In this document: piece by piece, positions 42,758 to 53,799 of the stretch
Layout: each line of letters opens with the position of its first letter
How positions within the stretch are numbered: the stretch's first letter is position 1
Source: Acanthornis magna
Lineage: Eukaryota; Chordata; Aves; Passeriformes; Acanthizidae
Reading direction: 5' to 3'
Length of the DNA stretch: 64,000 nt
Assembly (NCBI GenBank): GCA_036785705.1
Contig: JAWUZG010000983.1
Location: 1 to 64,000, forward strand
Notes under the pieces: model-generated
Seen by the model: the letters and a program-made list of their open reading frames with translations, nothing else
Told to the model about the DNA's origin: nothing
Database searches by the model: none
Translations under genes and position numbers: made by a program

Positions 42758-44671
42758 CAGGCTCCATCCATGGCAGGCTGATAATTCCTGGAGTCACAGG
42801 CACCCACATCTCCCCAGGTGCAAATCTGGGATGATGGAAGAGCTGTTTGTGTGGAAGCAGCTGCTTGATGGAGCTTCAAATCCCACCCTCTGTGTCCCTT
42901 TCCTGATGGCAGCAGGAACCTCTGGGCACCAGGTTATTCCACAGAAAAAATCCTGCCCAGTGGAGCAGCAGGAATATCCTCAGTGTGCACTGAGGAGCTG
43001 ATAAAAAGGTGAAAGGAGGGAAAAATAAAACCACAGAGAGAGAGATGCAAAATAAAACTGATTATGGAGAAGTGGAACAGGAAAGATGGGAAGTAAATAT
43101 GTGGGAGTACAGCAAGATGTGAGGGACCTGTCCTGTGGCAGCACTGGTGCAATATTGGTGTTAAAAATGAGATTCTACAGAAAATTCAGCACCCTGGTGA
43201 GAAGGGCAGGAAGGAAGTGGATGGTGTAAAGGGGAGTCATAAACCCGAGAAATAGGATTGAGGAACTGCACTAGAACTGTTCTGCTGCTTTTCAGTCCTG
43301 GTTTGTCCACCTGCAAGCCAATCCTTGTGTTCAGTTCTGCAGATAGCTAAGGAATAATGAAAAGCCAAGTCCACTCAGAGCGTGGATACAGGGAGGAAAC
43401 GTGTTCAATGGAGTTGGTGTTTTAGAAAAATAAATCAATATTTGGTGGCTTTTAATACAGATAATTACAAAGCCTGATGTAGAATATAACTAGTTGTTTT
43501 ATAACCAACAGAACTTTTTTTAACCCTTGTTTTGGTGCCTTGAAATCTCCAAGAAGGATCAGAAGTCTAGCAATAGCACCCAGCTGACTGGGCAGCTTGG
43601 AGGCCCTCAAATTCTTGAATTATCTTTGATCCTGAATTTCTGTCTACCTTTCAATAATCCTTGTGATGCTTTATATTCTTCCAAAGATTGTGGCTAGCCA
43701 TAAATGTGATGGGAATTTGGGGAAGTCCTAAAGAAGCTTAATGAGTCTGGTTTTATTTTTTCTTTTAGTTCTTCCTAGAAATTTGCAGAAGCATTTCCTC
43801 CTGGTATTTTGCCCAGTTTCATGGGGACTGCCACTGCCACTGCTTCTTTCTCATTTCCCAAGTAACTTCTGCACCCTCCCAGCCAAAATCCTCCTCGAAT
43901 GGGATGAACCAGCACATTTTTTAGGCTGGGATTATCCAGTTCCTGCTGCCTGGTGATAACCACCAGCTGGATCACATCTTCGAACCTCCAGCTGAGCTTA
44001 AGGGGCATCTTCAGCAGTGGCAGAGATTTTGGAGCACTTCTGATGTTTGCTTCTAATAAGGTGAAAACTTTGTCCACAGAACCTGAGTGGTCCCAAATCC
44101 ACTCCTGAAATCAAATTCTTGGCTGTTTAGGTTTGTTTTGCCCATTCTCTTGCTGCTCTGGTGACCAAGTGCTCCATCTCCTTCATTGCTGCCAGTGGCA
44201 GTGAAATGTTTGTGCTTCTTTCTGGGTTTTGAGTTGCCAGAAGAAGGGATGATCTGAGGCCTGGGGCTCAGTGTCCCTCTGTACCTTTCGGGGCAGTGTG
44301 ACCTGCTTGGGAAATCCTGCCTGGTGCTGTGTGATGCCAGAACCTTCCAGTTTCTGCCAGCCCCTTCCCACTTCCCTGAAAATGCCTGGCTTTGGCTGTT
44401 TGCCTTCTCGTGATTGCCTCCTCTTGATTCTGCTGCTGACCACATGGCTGCCAGGCTGTCTGTGCCCCTTTTGCTTTCAGTTCCTGTGGAAAAGAACTGT
44501 GTCCTCTGGGGGGGGGGGAAGGTCACCTCTCCGTGGTTTCCTGGCTGGGGCTGGGGTTTGTGGTGACAAACGGAGCTCCGGAGGGCCCTGCTGGAGCCAC
44601 AGCACAGGCACGAAGGCTTCTGCTGATTTCCCAGGGAAGAGTGGCTGAGTTCCTCAGCAGTTTGTGCTCCT

Positions 44672-44855
44672 TTCACAGAATTCCACACTCATTAAGGCTG
44701 GAAAAGCCCTCCCAGCCCATGGAGGCCAAGCTGTGCCCCATGCCCACCTTGTCTCCTGCCCAGAGCACTGAGTGCCCCGGCCAGGCCTTCCTTGGGCACT
44801 CCAAACCTCTCTGGGCAGCCCCTGCCAGTTCCTTTCCATGGAGAAATTCCTGCAG
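44672..44855 (-). repeat. CR1 LINE 3' end in intron
   Basis: TTTCACAGAATTCCACACTC, then GGCTGGAAAAGCCCTCCC and TTTCCATGGAGAAATTCC. It belongs to the 60.6 kb subfamily, with a short internal deletion (CACTCCAAACCTCTCTGGGC). Confidence 0.85.
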
Positions 44856-46238
44856 ATAACATTTGTCACCCATGGAAACATAAGCCAATTCTTTGGGCTG
44901 ACAAGGGGAAAAGGAAGTTATTAACTCCTTATTTTCTTTAAATTGCCAAGTGATGGATTAATGTCAAGACCTGGGTGAGATGCTACATCATGTCTAGGTA
45001 GGCCTGGAGAAGACAGAAATTCTAACTGGTATCTCTGTATTTTAACAGATAAAAAGGGACTTTGTATCTCCTTCCTTCTGTCCCCAGCTTACCCCCCTTC
45101 CCCCGTAGGTGTTTGGAGTTTTGGGAAGAAGCAAATCAGTTCCTTGTTCCTGGCAGAGTGCTGGGGACTGGCTCTTGGCAAAGGGAACCAGCCAAGTGTG
45201 AATGTCACAGGCAGTGGCATGAAGTGGCTTGGGGAGGGTGATGCAGATACAAAAAAAATCCATCTTTTCCTTCTTTGCGAGGCTGGAGCTTCTCTTGTGC
45301 TCACAGACTGCTGGAGTGTCCTTGCTCTGCCTTCTCCCCCCTCCTTCATTAGTGACTTGGTGGGACACAGGAATAGGTGTTTGCTTGGGGTGAGGGGGGA
45401 AAATGGTTAAAAAAAACCCAAAATGACAGCTAAATGATGTCCCATTCTAAGAGTGTCAGTCCCAGTGCCCTTGAGCTGCAGTTGGCCTTGCATCACTCCA
45501 GTTCCTGCTCTGTAATTGTCCACTGTACATCCCATTTCTGACTGGCAAATGCAGTGAGTTCTCTGGGTTTTTTGCTCTGGGGTTACTTATTTCTCTCATG
45601 TCTCCCTCAGCAGTTGTGTAGAAAAGAATCAAGAAGAATTTCTGGTGGAACAAGCTGCTTTTTTCTGATGCTGCAGTAAAATGAAGACCAGAGCTGGAGT
45701 GATTCCTGACCAAAAGAAAAGTTCATTACGTGTTCATGACAACTCCTTTGAGTGACTCGATCCTTGCACCTCCAACTGGATTTTCATGGTGGTGATGATT
45801 TATGGAGTTGGCTCCTATGCTCTCCAGGTCAGCAGGAGGTTGATGTGGTGACCACGCAGGGTGTGAGGTTCAGTCAGGTTGGCTCAGGTGACTTGGAAAT
45901 GTGGCCCTGTGCTGCTGCAGCCTCAGAGTTCAGCTCTGCCTGGCATCCCCAGAAGCCCAAGCTATTTATTGGATGCTCCAGTCAGCCTCTGCCTCTCCTG
46001 TCTGTCCCAGGGGGTTCCTGGCATGTTCCTCTGCCCCAGCTCCTGGTTTCAGGGAAAAGCCTGGAACTGCTGCCCTGGATGCTGAGGGCTCTGCTGAGCA
46101 GCTGCCAAGGATAGCCAAGGATAGCCCCTGCTTCCTCAAGGGCATGTGCTACATAATTTATGTATCACTTACTCCATGAAGAGCTTCAGTGCTCCTTTTT
46201 TGTGTTCTGGAGTGCTGCAGTAAATGGAACGAAGCTTT

Positions 46239-46243
<5 letters not shown>

Positions 46244-46284
<41 letters not shown>

Positions 46285-46316
46285 CTTTTTTTTTTTTTTT
46301 CCCCCCCTGAGATTTT
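46244..46316 (+). repeat. T41 mononucleotide run and T15-C7 extension
   Basis: Forty-one T, one C, fifteen T, then seven C. Assembly length of this tract is likely to be unreliable. It may be the minus-strand poly(A) of a retroposon, but no body was recognised. Confidence 0.9.
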
Positions 46317-47689
46317 TTTTTTGCTGAGGCTGCCCTGTGTTTATTGTGGAGCAGTGGACAGGTAGGAACTCCCTGCAGGAGTGTGAGGAGTCTGAAAAAC
46401 ACACTGAGGGGTCTGAGTATTATACAGACCCTGCTCAAGGCACGAGACTTCTGTTGTTTATTAATTTTTCTGTGGCACAGAGTTAATATTTGCCATGATC
46501 CTGACAATCTGGACAGATTTCTTCCACACAGCAGAGTTGTTCAGTAGGTAAATGCTACAGGTCTGAGTTAAAATACAGCTTGAAGGTGGAGAGGGAAAAT
46601 GTTTCCAAGAGAGACTCTCAAAGCTACTTGGAAATCTGTGAATAAAGTCCTTAATTTGCTAACAGTGGTAGCAGTGGATACTGCTGTGGGATAGGGGGGC
46701 ATCTGCATCCCCGAATTAACCCTTAAAACACTGGAATTAGTGAGGAGAAAAGGGAAGTTGGCTCAGAAACTTCCATCTGCCGAAAAGCCGACGGAGCTGA
46801 GAACAAATAGTGGCTCCAGGGCTGGAGCAGTTGGATTCTGGCATGTTTTAAACACCCGCTTTATTAGAAAAGCACTGTGGAGAAAGTTTTCCTTTAGAAC
46901 AATCGTACAAATTTCTCCTCAAAATCCCACCCTGGGTCTGCTTCACATTATGAAATCTCTCTTCAGGGACTTGCTTGGGTTTTTTTTTTCCCCTTAAGGA
47001 GCAGGCTGGGTGTTGGAGAGACATATGCATTGTTTCACCAGAGCTGCAGCCTCTATCTCCAGACAAGAGGGGAGCACATTGTTTTGTGTCTTTGATATGA
47101 TCCAGCCAGAAAACAGCCTCAGGGAAGAAAATTCCCGGTCCTTGGCAGCAGCACTGTCTTTCTGTCTTTTTTTTCCCCCCTGTCAGTGCCATAATGTTCA
47201 CTGTTCTAATAACTCAGGATTAAACTCACATGGGGCATCTGAAAAGTCCTTTGTAAGACTTGAGGTCAGAACTTGCTGAAAGTTCAGAGGGACGAGTCTC
47301 ATTTTCCTAATGAAGAAAAGTTCCAGGGTTATTTTGGAATTAGGTCTAAGAAACTGGTACAAGAAGCTACTTCAACGCTGTAATTTAGTGACAGTGCAGC
47401 AAATTTGTGGTGGCTGCTGAAAACTTTCCACCTTCCAGCTCAGGCAAAGTGAGCCGGACAAAACTCAGGTGTTGGTGACAAAAGGGCAGGGTTCAGCTCT
47501 CTGGAATTTGATTATTTCAGGTGCATGGTCTGGCTGTGTCTTCCTATGGAAAACGCTCCAGGAACTTCACATGTTGTTTATTTTGGTTGGAGTGAGCCCC
47601 TCGGAGCTGGAGTGACTTAACTGAAGAATGTCACAATTTATTTGAGGGCAGCTGCATCTAATAGTGACCCACTTGTCAGAGAGTTTGGA

Positions 47690-47818
47690 TGCTGGAATTA
47701 CAGAAGGTTTGGATTCCCAGGGACCTTCAAGCCCATCCAGTCCCACTTTTGTTATCCCAGGTTGCTCCAAGACCTGCCCAGGGAGCCAGGGGCAGCCACA
47801 GCTTCCCTGTTAACATCC
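47690..47818 (-). repeat. CR1 3'-end fragment in intron, diverged
   Basis: GATTCCCAGGGACCTTCAAG, CCCATCCAGTCCCACTTTTG, CAGGGGCAGCCACAGCTTCC. Deletions compared with young copies indicate age. Confidence 0.7.
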
Positions 47819-49194
47819 TGTCTATAGAACTGAATGCTTCTGCTGCCAAACATTATTATCAAACATTTTTGTGATTTCTCCATATTACTCCGTAGGATAC
47901 TTTTGAAAGGTCAGTGATGAACCTGTTACAGGGAAGATGGTGGGGGGTGAGCTGAAGTGGAAATCAAATATTTTTCAGTAATGAGAAGGCCAGCAGAGAA
48001 GGAAATTATCAATTATTACCATTTCTTTGTCTCGGTGTTCTTCTGGTTTTCTGTATAGTAGTTTTTCTTCTTTTTATCATGTCTGAGTAAAATCTCTTCT
48101 TCCCTTTTCCTTCAAATATTTATAGTTTTGGTATAAACATAACGTAGTTGAAAATTTAGCTGAATATAGCAAAAGACACAACACTATTAAAGTGTTGCTC
48201 CAAAGTGCTTAAAACTAAGAATAGTCCATTAAACTTGGCTCTGATTGCGTCATCTGATGTGAAGTGTTTATAATTTTGGGTTGGATTAAGCTATTAGACC
48301 ATTTAACTACTCCTGTATTTGCGGGTGGGGAGAAATGTGAATTCTTCTGTGGAAGAATTGAAAATACATCTGTGGTTTGAGGCTTCTGAGGAATGATAAA
48401 TTTAGCCCAGTGCTGTAATCAGTCCGTTTTGTGCCTTGTCTCCTTAGTCTCTCATTATTGGCTGTAATTCCAGCAGAAGGAATATCTCTATTCTCAAGTG
48501 GGTTTGTGGTGCTGGGGGGAACCCTTATTATTTTTATTTTTATTATTCTCCTGAAAAACAGCTGGATCATACAAATGACACGATGGTGGATTTCTCCTTA
48601 AGGTTGAAATTGTGGTTTGCTGGGGGCTATTTTTAAAATCTATGAGGAGTTGCACGTTTTTACCTCAGCACCATTGCTGCCTTCAACACAACATGTGTGC
48701 ATTTGCAACCTTAACTCTCTTGGAATTTGAAATGGTTTTATTGACCCTTTAAACAAACCCAATATATGACAGGGATGCTAAATAAGAAACCAACCAAATA
48801 TTAGAATATGTTATCAGGCTGTTTGTATTAATCATTAATTAATGGGGAAATGGGAGCTTCAGCCTCGTGCCAGAGAATGAACTGGAAGAGGATGCCTGGA
48901 GCTGATGCTTGTAGGACTTGTGAGACTTTACGGTCAGAACAAAGACCCAGTGCTGGTTTTTTGTGCCTTTACCAGTGAGTGGGAAAGGGGAGTGGAGTCA
49001 GACCCTGTTCCTCCCCTCCTGCAATAATCTCGTTATTACCACTGAAGGTAGTAATCTCATTATTACTACTGCTGATGTTTAGACTAAACCTGTTCTTTGT
49101 TTTGGTTTTCCCTTGCCATGGCCATTGGGTGTAGAAAATACAAGAATCCTGTGTCAGCTGTCTCTAAACCCCTGAAAAGCTTTTGGGTTCATAG

Positions 49195-49388
49195 AGGTAA
49201 ATAGAGGGCCCAGGGTGGCCAGAGCAGCTGTGGCTGCCCCTGGATCCCTGGCAGTGTCCAAGGCCAGGCTGGACATTGGGGTTGGAGCAGCCTGGGACAG
49301 TGGGAGGTGTCCCTGCCATGGCAGGGGTGGCACTGGATGGGCTTTACGCTCCCTCCATCCCAAACCATTCCATGATTTTGTGATACCT
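49195..49388 (+). repeat. CR1 LINE 3' end in intron
   Basis: GAGGGCCCAGGGTGGCCAGAG through GGGCTTTACGCTCCCTCC to CCATTCCATGATTTTGTGAT. One of the youngest-looking copies in the intron. Confidence 0.88.
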
Positions 49389-50605
49389 CCCAAGGCATGA
49401 AAAGGAGACAGGAGCACATCCCAAATCCCTGAGGGAGGTGGGAGCCCTGTGCAGCTCTTCAGTGCCCCTTCCTCTGCCACCTCTCTGCCACCAAGTCTTC
49501 GTTGTCCCCTTCCCTCCAGGGCTTCAATCCTCCTTGCCAAAATGAGTTTCGTTTCCTGACATGCTTTGGGAGACTGTCAGGTGGATTGGGAATTTGGGAA
49601 GAGATTGGCAGGGGATGCTTTGCCTTCCACCTCTCCATGCTGGGATGGGAATGGATGCTGGGAATGGCCCTTCCTTGCATCCTCCCAGCTGTGACTGCTG
49701 CCAGAATCCACGCAGCATTCCCTCCTGTGTCTCTGGTGCTCCCACAAAATCCCAGGCGTGGGTTTTCAGAGGCACTGGCCCTAAAATGGGATGTCAGGTG
49801 GTGTTTTGCTTCTGTCACTTGCTTGAATGGGATGTTTTCTCCCCTTGGATCACTTGGGATGTGTATGGAGAGCTTTCCAAGTGAAAAATAACCCTGTGGT
49901 TATCTGTACCCCAGACAGGAGCAAACTCACCTCAAAACCTGCGAATAACCTTGATTCTCCAGCTCATTTGAAATGGATGTTGTTTTTTGACAGCGCTGTG
50001 ATCTCACTTTGATTTTTTTTGTTTTTAGCAGCCAGCTGCTGTCTCAAGTGCATTCCTGTGGTGCCAGGATCTCCCAGGATTTGGGGGGTGCAGTGCAGGA
50101 AATGCTGAGCCAGGTTTGGGCTCCGTAGCTGTTGTTATTTGAGTTACTTTAATTTTATTTTCCAAAGATTGCTTGAAAAGAGGAAGACCTGGTTAGCAGT
50201 TTGAGAAGGAGACTTGTGAGACACCGGAGTAAAAAAAAAAAAGGAAATATATTTTTGTTGCTTGCCTTGTTCTGGGGAATTTGGGTCACTCAATCCTCCC
50301 GAATTGCTGCGTCTCTGAAGGTACCTGTAACCATTGAAGTTGACTTGTAAAAGGCTTTTACCACTTAGCCCTACAAATATTTAATGATGTCTGTTATGGA
50401 TTGCAGGAAATATAAAGGGGGAAAAATCTGTGGTGTTCAGTGATTTGTTTTACTACACTTCAAATTTTTTCTCATTACTTCATGAAATTCCTCTCTAATT
50501 CAATCTTTGTCTTTTGTCTTTGCTGCCTTGCAGGGTTGGTACAGTAGGCCTCACTAAACTTAGCTGCAACTAAGAATTTCTCCTACATCAACTGAGTTAA
50601 GGCTG

Positions 50606-50642
50606 ATGCTCTTGTGGAATGTGGATTAAAAGTGCGTGCTAA
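50606..50642 (+). other. Two overlapping 7-codon uORFs in the SLC5A3 leader
   Basis: ATG at 50,606 opens MLLWNVD then TAA (to 50,629). ATG at 50,619, in another frame, opens MWIKSAC then TAA (to 50,642). Both are fully upstream of the main start. Confidence 0.75.
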
Positions 50643-50673
50643 GTTCCCAAATTTGAGAAGCGGAGAAAAGTAA

Positions 50674-50739
50674 ATGTACCACTGCCACCAGCATCAGGAC
50701 AGCAAACCAAGGGACAAAGAATTTGACCCGCTGTGTTGA
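50674..50739 (+). other. 21-codon uORF in the SLC5A3 leader
   Basis: ATG at 50,674 has A at -3 (TAAATG context) and runs 21 codons to TGA, 88 bases before the SLC5A3 ATG, a distance that permits reinitiation. The peptide is rich in His and charged residues; no family resemblance. Confidence 0.75.
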
Positions 50740-50827
50740 TTTTGGTTAAAACTGGTTCACGTGGTGCTTAAGAGACGTTGGCTGGGGGGCGAGAAGTGGA
50801 CGTCAGCGAAGGCTTTTTGGTTACAAA

Positions 50828-52984
50828 ATGAGGGCTTCTTTGGAGCCAGCAGACATTGCCATTGTGGCCCTGTACTTCGTGCTTGTAATGTGCATAGGTT
50901 TCTTTGCCATGTGGAAAAGCAATCGGAGCACCGTGAGTGGCTACTTTTTGGCAGGGCGTTCTATGACCTGGGTAGCTATCGGGGCCTCGTTGTTTGTGAG
51001 CAATATTGGAAGTGAACATTTCATTGGGCTCGCAGGATCTGGAGCAGCGAGCGGATTCGCCGTAGGTGCGTGGGAGTTCAACGCCTTAATGCTTTTGCAG
51101 CTTTTGGGATGGGTCTTCGTGCCAGTCTACATCCGGTCGCGAGTGTACACCATGCCCGAATACTTGTCCAAGCGGTTCGGAGGGCATAGGATTCAAGTCT
51201 ATTTTGCAGCGTTGTCTCTAATTCTTTATATCTTCACCAAACTCTCGGTTGACTTGTATTCAGGGGCGCTTTTTATCCAAGAGTCCCTAGGGTGGAACCT
51301 CTACCTGTCGGTGATCCTGCTGATCGGAATGACAGCGCTGCTGACTGTCACCGGAGGGCTGGTGGCCGTCATCTACACGGACACCCTGCAAGCCCTGCTT
51401 ATGATCATCGGGGCCCTGTCACTCATGGTCATAAGCCTCATGAAGGTCGGTGGCTTCGAAGAAGTGAAAAGGAGGTACATGTTGGCCACACCAAATATCA
51501 CCTCCATCCTCCTAACCTACAACATCTCCAACACCAACTCCTGCAACGTCAACCCAAAGCCCGACTCTCTTAAAATGTTGCGCGAGCCGACGGACGAAGA
51601 CATTCCCTGGCCCGGCTTTCTGCTGGGACAGACCCCGGCCTCGGTGTGGTACTGGTGCGCCGACCAAGTCATAGTGCAGAGAGTTCTGGCCGCCAAAAAC
51701 ATCGTTCACGCCAAAGGCTCCACCCTCATGGCCGGCTTCTTGAAGCTGCTGCCCATGTTCATCATCGTGGTGCCGGGGATGATCTCCCGCATCCTGTTCG
51801 TGGATGACATCGCCTGCATCAACCCCGAGCACTGCTTCCAGGTGTGCGGGAGCAGGGCCGGCTGCTCCAACATCGCCTACCCGCGCCTGGTGATGAGGCT
51901 GGTGCCCGTGGGGCTGCGCGGGCTCATGATGGCCGTCATGATCGCCGCCCTCATGAGCGACCTGGACTCCATCTTCAACAGCGCCAGCACCATCTTCACG
52001 CTCGACATCTACAAACTCGTCCGCAAGAGCGCGACCTCCCGCGAGCTCATGGTCGTGGGCAGGGTCTTCGTGGCCTTCATGGTGGTGATCAGCATCGCGT
52101 GGGTGCCCATCATCGTGGAGATGCAGGGCGGGCAGATGTACCTCTACATCCAGGAGGTCGCGGACTACCTGACCCCGCCGGTGGCCGCCCTGTTCCTCAT
52201 GGCCATCTTTTGGAAGCGTTGCAACGAGCAGGGAGCTTTCTACGGCGGCATGGCCGGGTTTGTCCTGGGCTCCCTCCGCCTCATCCTGGCCTTCTTCTAC
52301 CGCGCTCCCGAGTGCGACAAGCCGGACACCAGGCCCGGCTTCATCAAGGACATCCACTACATGTACGTGGCCACGGCGCTCTTCTGGATCACCGGGATCG
52401 TGACGGTCGTGGTGAGCCTGCTCACGCCCCCGCCCGCCAAGGAGCAGGTGCGGACCACCACCTTCTGGGCCCTGATGAAGCGGAGAGCGTCGGAGAGTGC
52501 CGCCAAGGAGGAGCTGTACCAGGAGCAGGAGAAGAGCGTCCTCAAGTGCAACGAGAACGCCAACCACGTCATTCCCAACGGGAAGTCGGAGGAGAGCGTT
52601 AAAAACGTGAAGCCGGAGGACATCAACCTCCTGGTGACGTCCAGGGATGACAGCAACCCGGTGATCTCGGTGAGCCACTCCGAGGTGGAGACGCCCGTGG
52701 ATTGTTATTCCAACGGACAGGCGGCCCTGATGGGGGAGAAAAAGCAGGAGGAGGAGGAGGAGGAGGAGGAGACTGAGGACAGGGAGAGACATTTGAAATT
52801 CATAGATTGGTTCTGTGGCTTGAAAAGTAAAAACATAAACAAGAGAGTGGTTCGGGAGGTCGAGGAGGAGACTGTTTGTTTACAAATGCTGGAAGAGACT
52901 CCAAAAGTTAAACTATTACTAAATGCTGGACTGATCTGTGTCTGTTCTCTTGGAATCTTCATGTTTGTCTACTTCTCTTTGTGA
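50828..52984 (+). CDS. SLC5A3: SLC5A3: sodium/myo-inositol cotransporter 1 (SMIT1), complete single-exon CDS
   Basis: This 718-codon frame encodes the Na+-driven myo-inositol importer of the plasma membrane, which accumulates inositol as an organic osmolyte under hypertonic stress and supplies phosphoinositide synthesis; two Na+ move per inositol in the family member studied. Length equals the mammalian protein. Visible landmarks: first membrane span about residues 9-29; the sodium:solute symporter core SGYFLAGRSMTWVAIGASLF from residue 37 and SNIGSEHFIGLAGSGAA (58-74); YTMPEYLSKRFGG (107-119); sequons NIT 223 and NIS 232 in an extracellular loop; GGQMYLYIQEVADYLTPPVA (434-453) with FWKR soon after; a long cytoplasmic loop; a final hydrophobic span at about 697-718. 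Residues 641-648 are eight Glu, all GAG. The start has A at -3. The coding exon is intronless and nested in MRPS6. Codons become strikingly GC-ending after about 51,300. In mammals SMIT1 also partners KCNQ channels. Confidence 0.98.
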   Translation: MRASLEPADIAIVALYFVLVMCIGFFAMWKSNRSTVSGYFLAGRSMTWVAIGASLFVSNIGSEHFIGLAGSGAASGFAVGAWEFNALMLLQLLGWVFVPVYIRSRVYTMPEYLSKRFGGHRIQVYFAALSLILYIFTKLSVDLYSGALFIQESLGWNLYLSVILLIGMTALLTVTGGLVAVIYTDTLQALLMIIGALSLMVISLMKVGGFEEVKRRYMLATPNITSILLTYNISNTNSCNVNPKPDSLKMLREPTDEDIPWPGFLLGQTPASVWYWCADQVIVQRVLAAKNIVHAKGSTLMAGFLKLLPMFIIVVPGMISRILFVDDIACINPEHCFQVCGSRAGCSNIAYPRLVMRLVPVGLRGLMMAVMIAALMSDLDSIFNSASTIFTLDIYKLVRKSATSRELMVVGRVFVAFMVVISIAWVPIIVEMQGGQMYLYIQEVADYLTPPVAALFLMAIFWKRCNEQGAFYGGMAGFVLGSLRLILAFFYRAPECDKPDTRPGFIKDIHYMYVATALFWITGIVTVVVSLLTPPPAKEQVRTTTFWALMKRRASESAAKEELYQEQEKSVLKCNENANHVIPNGKSEESVKNVKPEDINLLVTSRDDSNPVISVSHSEVETPVDCYSNGQAALMGEKKQEEEEEEEETEDRERHLKFIDWFCGLKSKNINKRVVREVEEETVCLQMLEETPKVKLLLNAGLICVCSLGIFMFVYFSL
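52748..52771 (+). repeat. (GAG)8 microsatellite inside SLC5A3
   Basis: Eight identical GAG codons give an uninterrupted Glu tract in the cytoplasmic loop before the last membrane span, so its length may vary between individuals without changing the frame. Confidence 0.95.
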
Positions 52985-53799
52985 GTGAATAGTGAACTTT
53001 TAAGGGTATGGCTTAAACATACAGAAGTTGATACAGGTCTCTGGAGATTTTTGGTTTTTCTTTTTTTCTTTTCAAACAACATAACCACAACCCTGGCATT
53101 GTTTACGCTATAATTGTAAGATCAACTCAGCTTTAGCCTATTTCGAGACCATTTGAGATGTGTTGTCCTCCCTCTGCTGAGAGCAGAACCTGTCCTGTGG
53201 TGGCTTTTTCTTTTTTCCCTTTTGTGTTGTTGGTTTTTTTTTTCCATTTGCAGCACTAACCTTTTGTTTTTCTGTGTATAAATATACCAAAGGCAGGCAG
53301 GTGGCTGTGTTTGAAGTCAGGCAGTTACAGCTCAGTCAGCATTAAGTGAAGATAACAGGTAATCAGTTACCAGTGTGTGAAATCGGAGTGATTAAAGCTG
53401 GGCCAAAAGATTTTTAAATGCAGAGCTGTGATGCACATTTATAAAATAATTGTATTACCTTAGCCAACTTAGCACTTTTTAATTGCACTCACTGCTATTT
53501 TTTTTCTTTTCAGTTTCTCATTTCTCTTCTGGCAACAACAGGAAGCTGTTTTGTCTCATTTTATAGCACTTAAAACATGATAGCTCTTAGCAGCTTTCTG
53601 CGTTTTTTAGTTTTTTGTAAGGAAATTTTTGTCTTTTGATTTTTATCCACTGTAAATTACATGACTGAAAAGTTGCTGTATTTCAAAAAAAAAGAGAAAA
53701 AACCAAAACTACAGCAAAAATAAGCCTGGAGATGACAAACTGTCAGTGGAGGAGGAGGAAAAAGGAATACTCTTCCTGTAGGGTTTGTATTATGTTGAA

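Larger units (their letters stand above)
37133..50533 (+). other. Intron 1 of MRPS6, also the leader intron of SLC5A3
   Basis: Bounded by GTGAGT at 37,133 and a pyrimidine-rich TTGCAG acceptor ending at 50,533. The 13.4 kb hold scattered CR1 fragments, a TonE match at 38,700 and a T41 run, and no exon I recognise. For MRPS6 the intron continues past SLC5A3 to an exon outside the window. Frames such as 44,053-44,688 minus have no family resemblance. Confidence 0.85.
50534..50827 (+). other. SLC5A3: SLC5A3 5' leader exon portion (after splice acceptor)
   Basis: The acceptor TGCTGCCTTGCAG, behind an uninterrupted T/C tract (TCTTTGTCTTTTGTCTTTGC), ends at 50,533. It allows 294 bases of 5' UTR before the SLC5A3 ATG. 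The leader has three upstream ATGs (50,606, 50,619, 50,674), each closed by a stop before the main start. No strong acceptor or promoter was seen nearer the ATG. Confidence 0.8.

Noticed and set aside
50761..51015. Frame overlapping the SLC5A3 start, beginning with GTG
   Set aside because: Non-ATG start and out of frame with the transporter; no support as an alternative N-terminus.
51844..52602. 252-codon plus-strand frame inside SLC5A3
   Set aside because: Out-of-frame shadow in the GC-rich part of the exon (Arg/Gly/His-rich peptide), no family resemblance.
51512..52792. 426-codon antisense frame opposite SLC5A3
   Set aside because: It mirrors the GC-ending codons of the sense gene; the peptide is His/Gly/Asp-rich with no domain. 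Shadow of a real gene.
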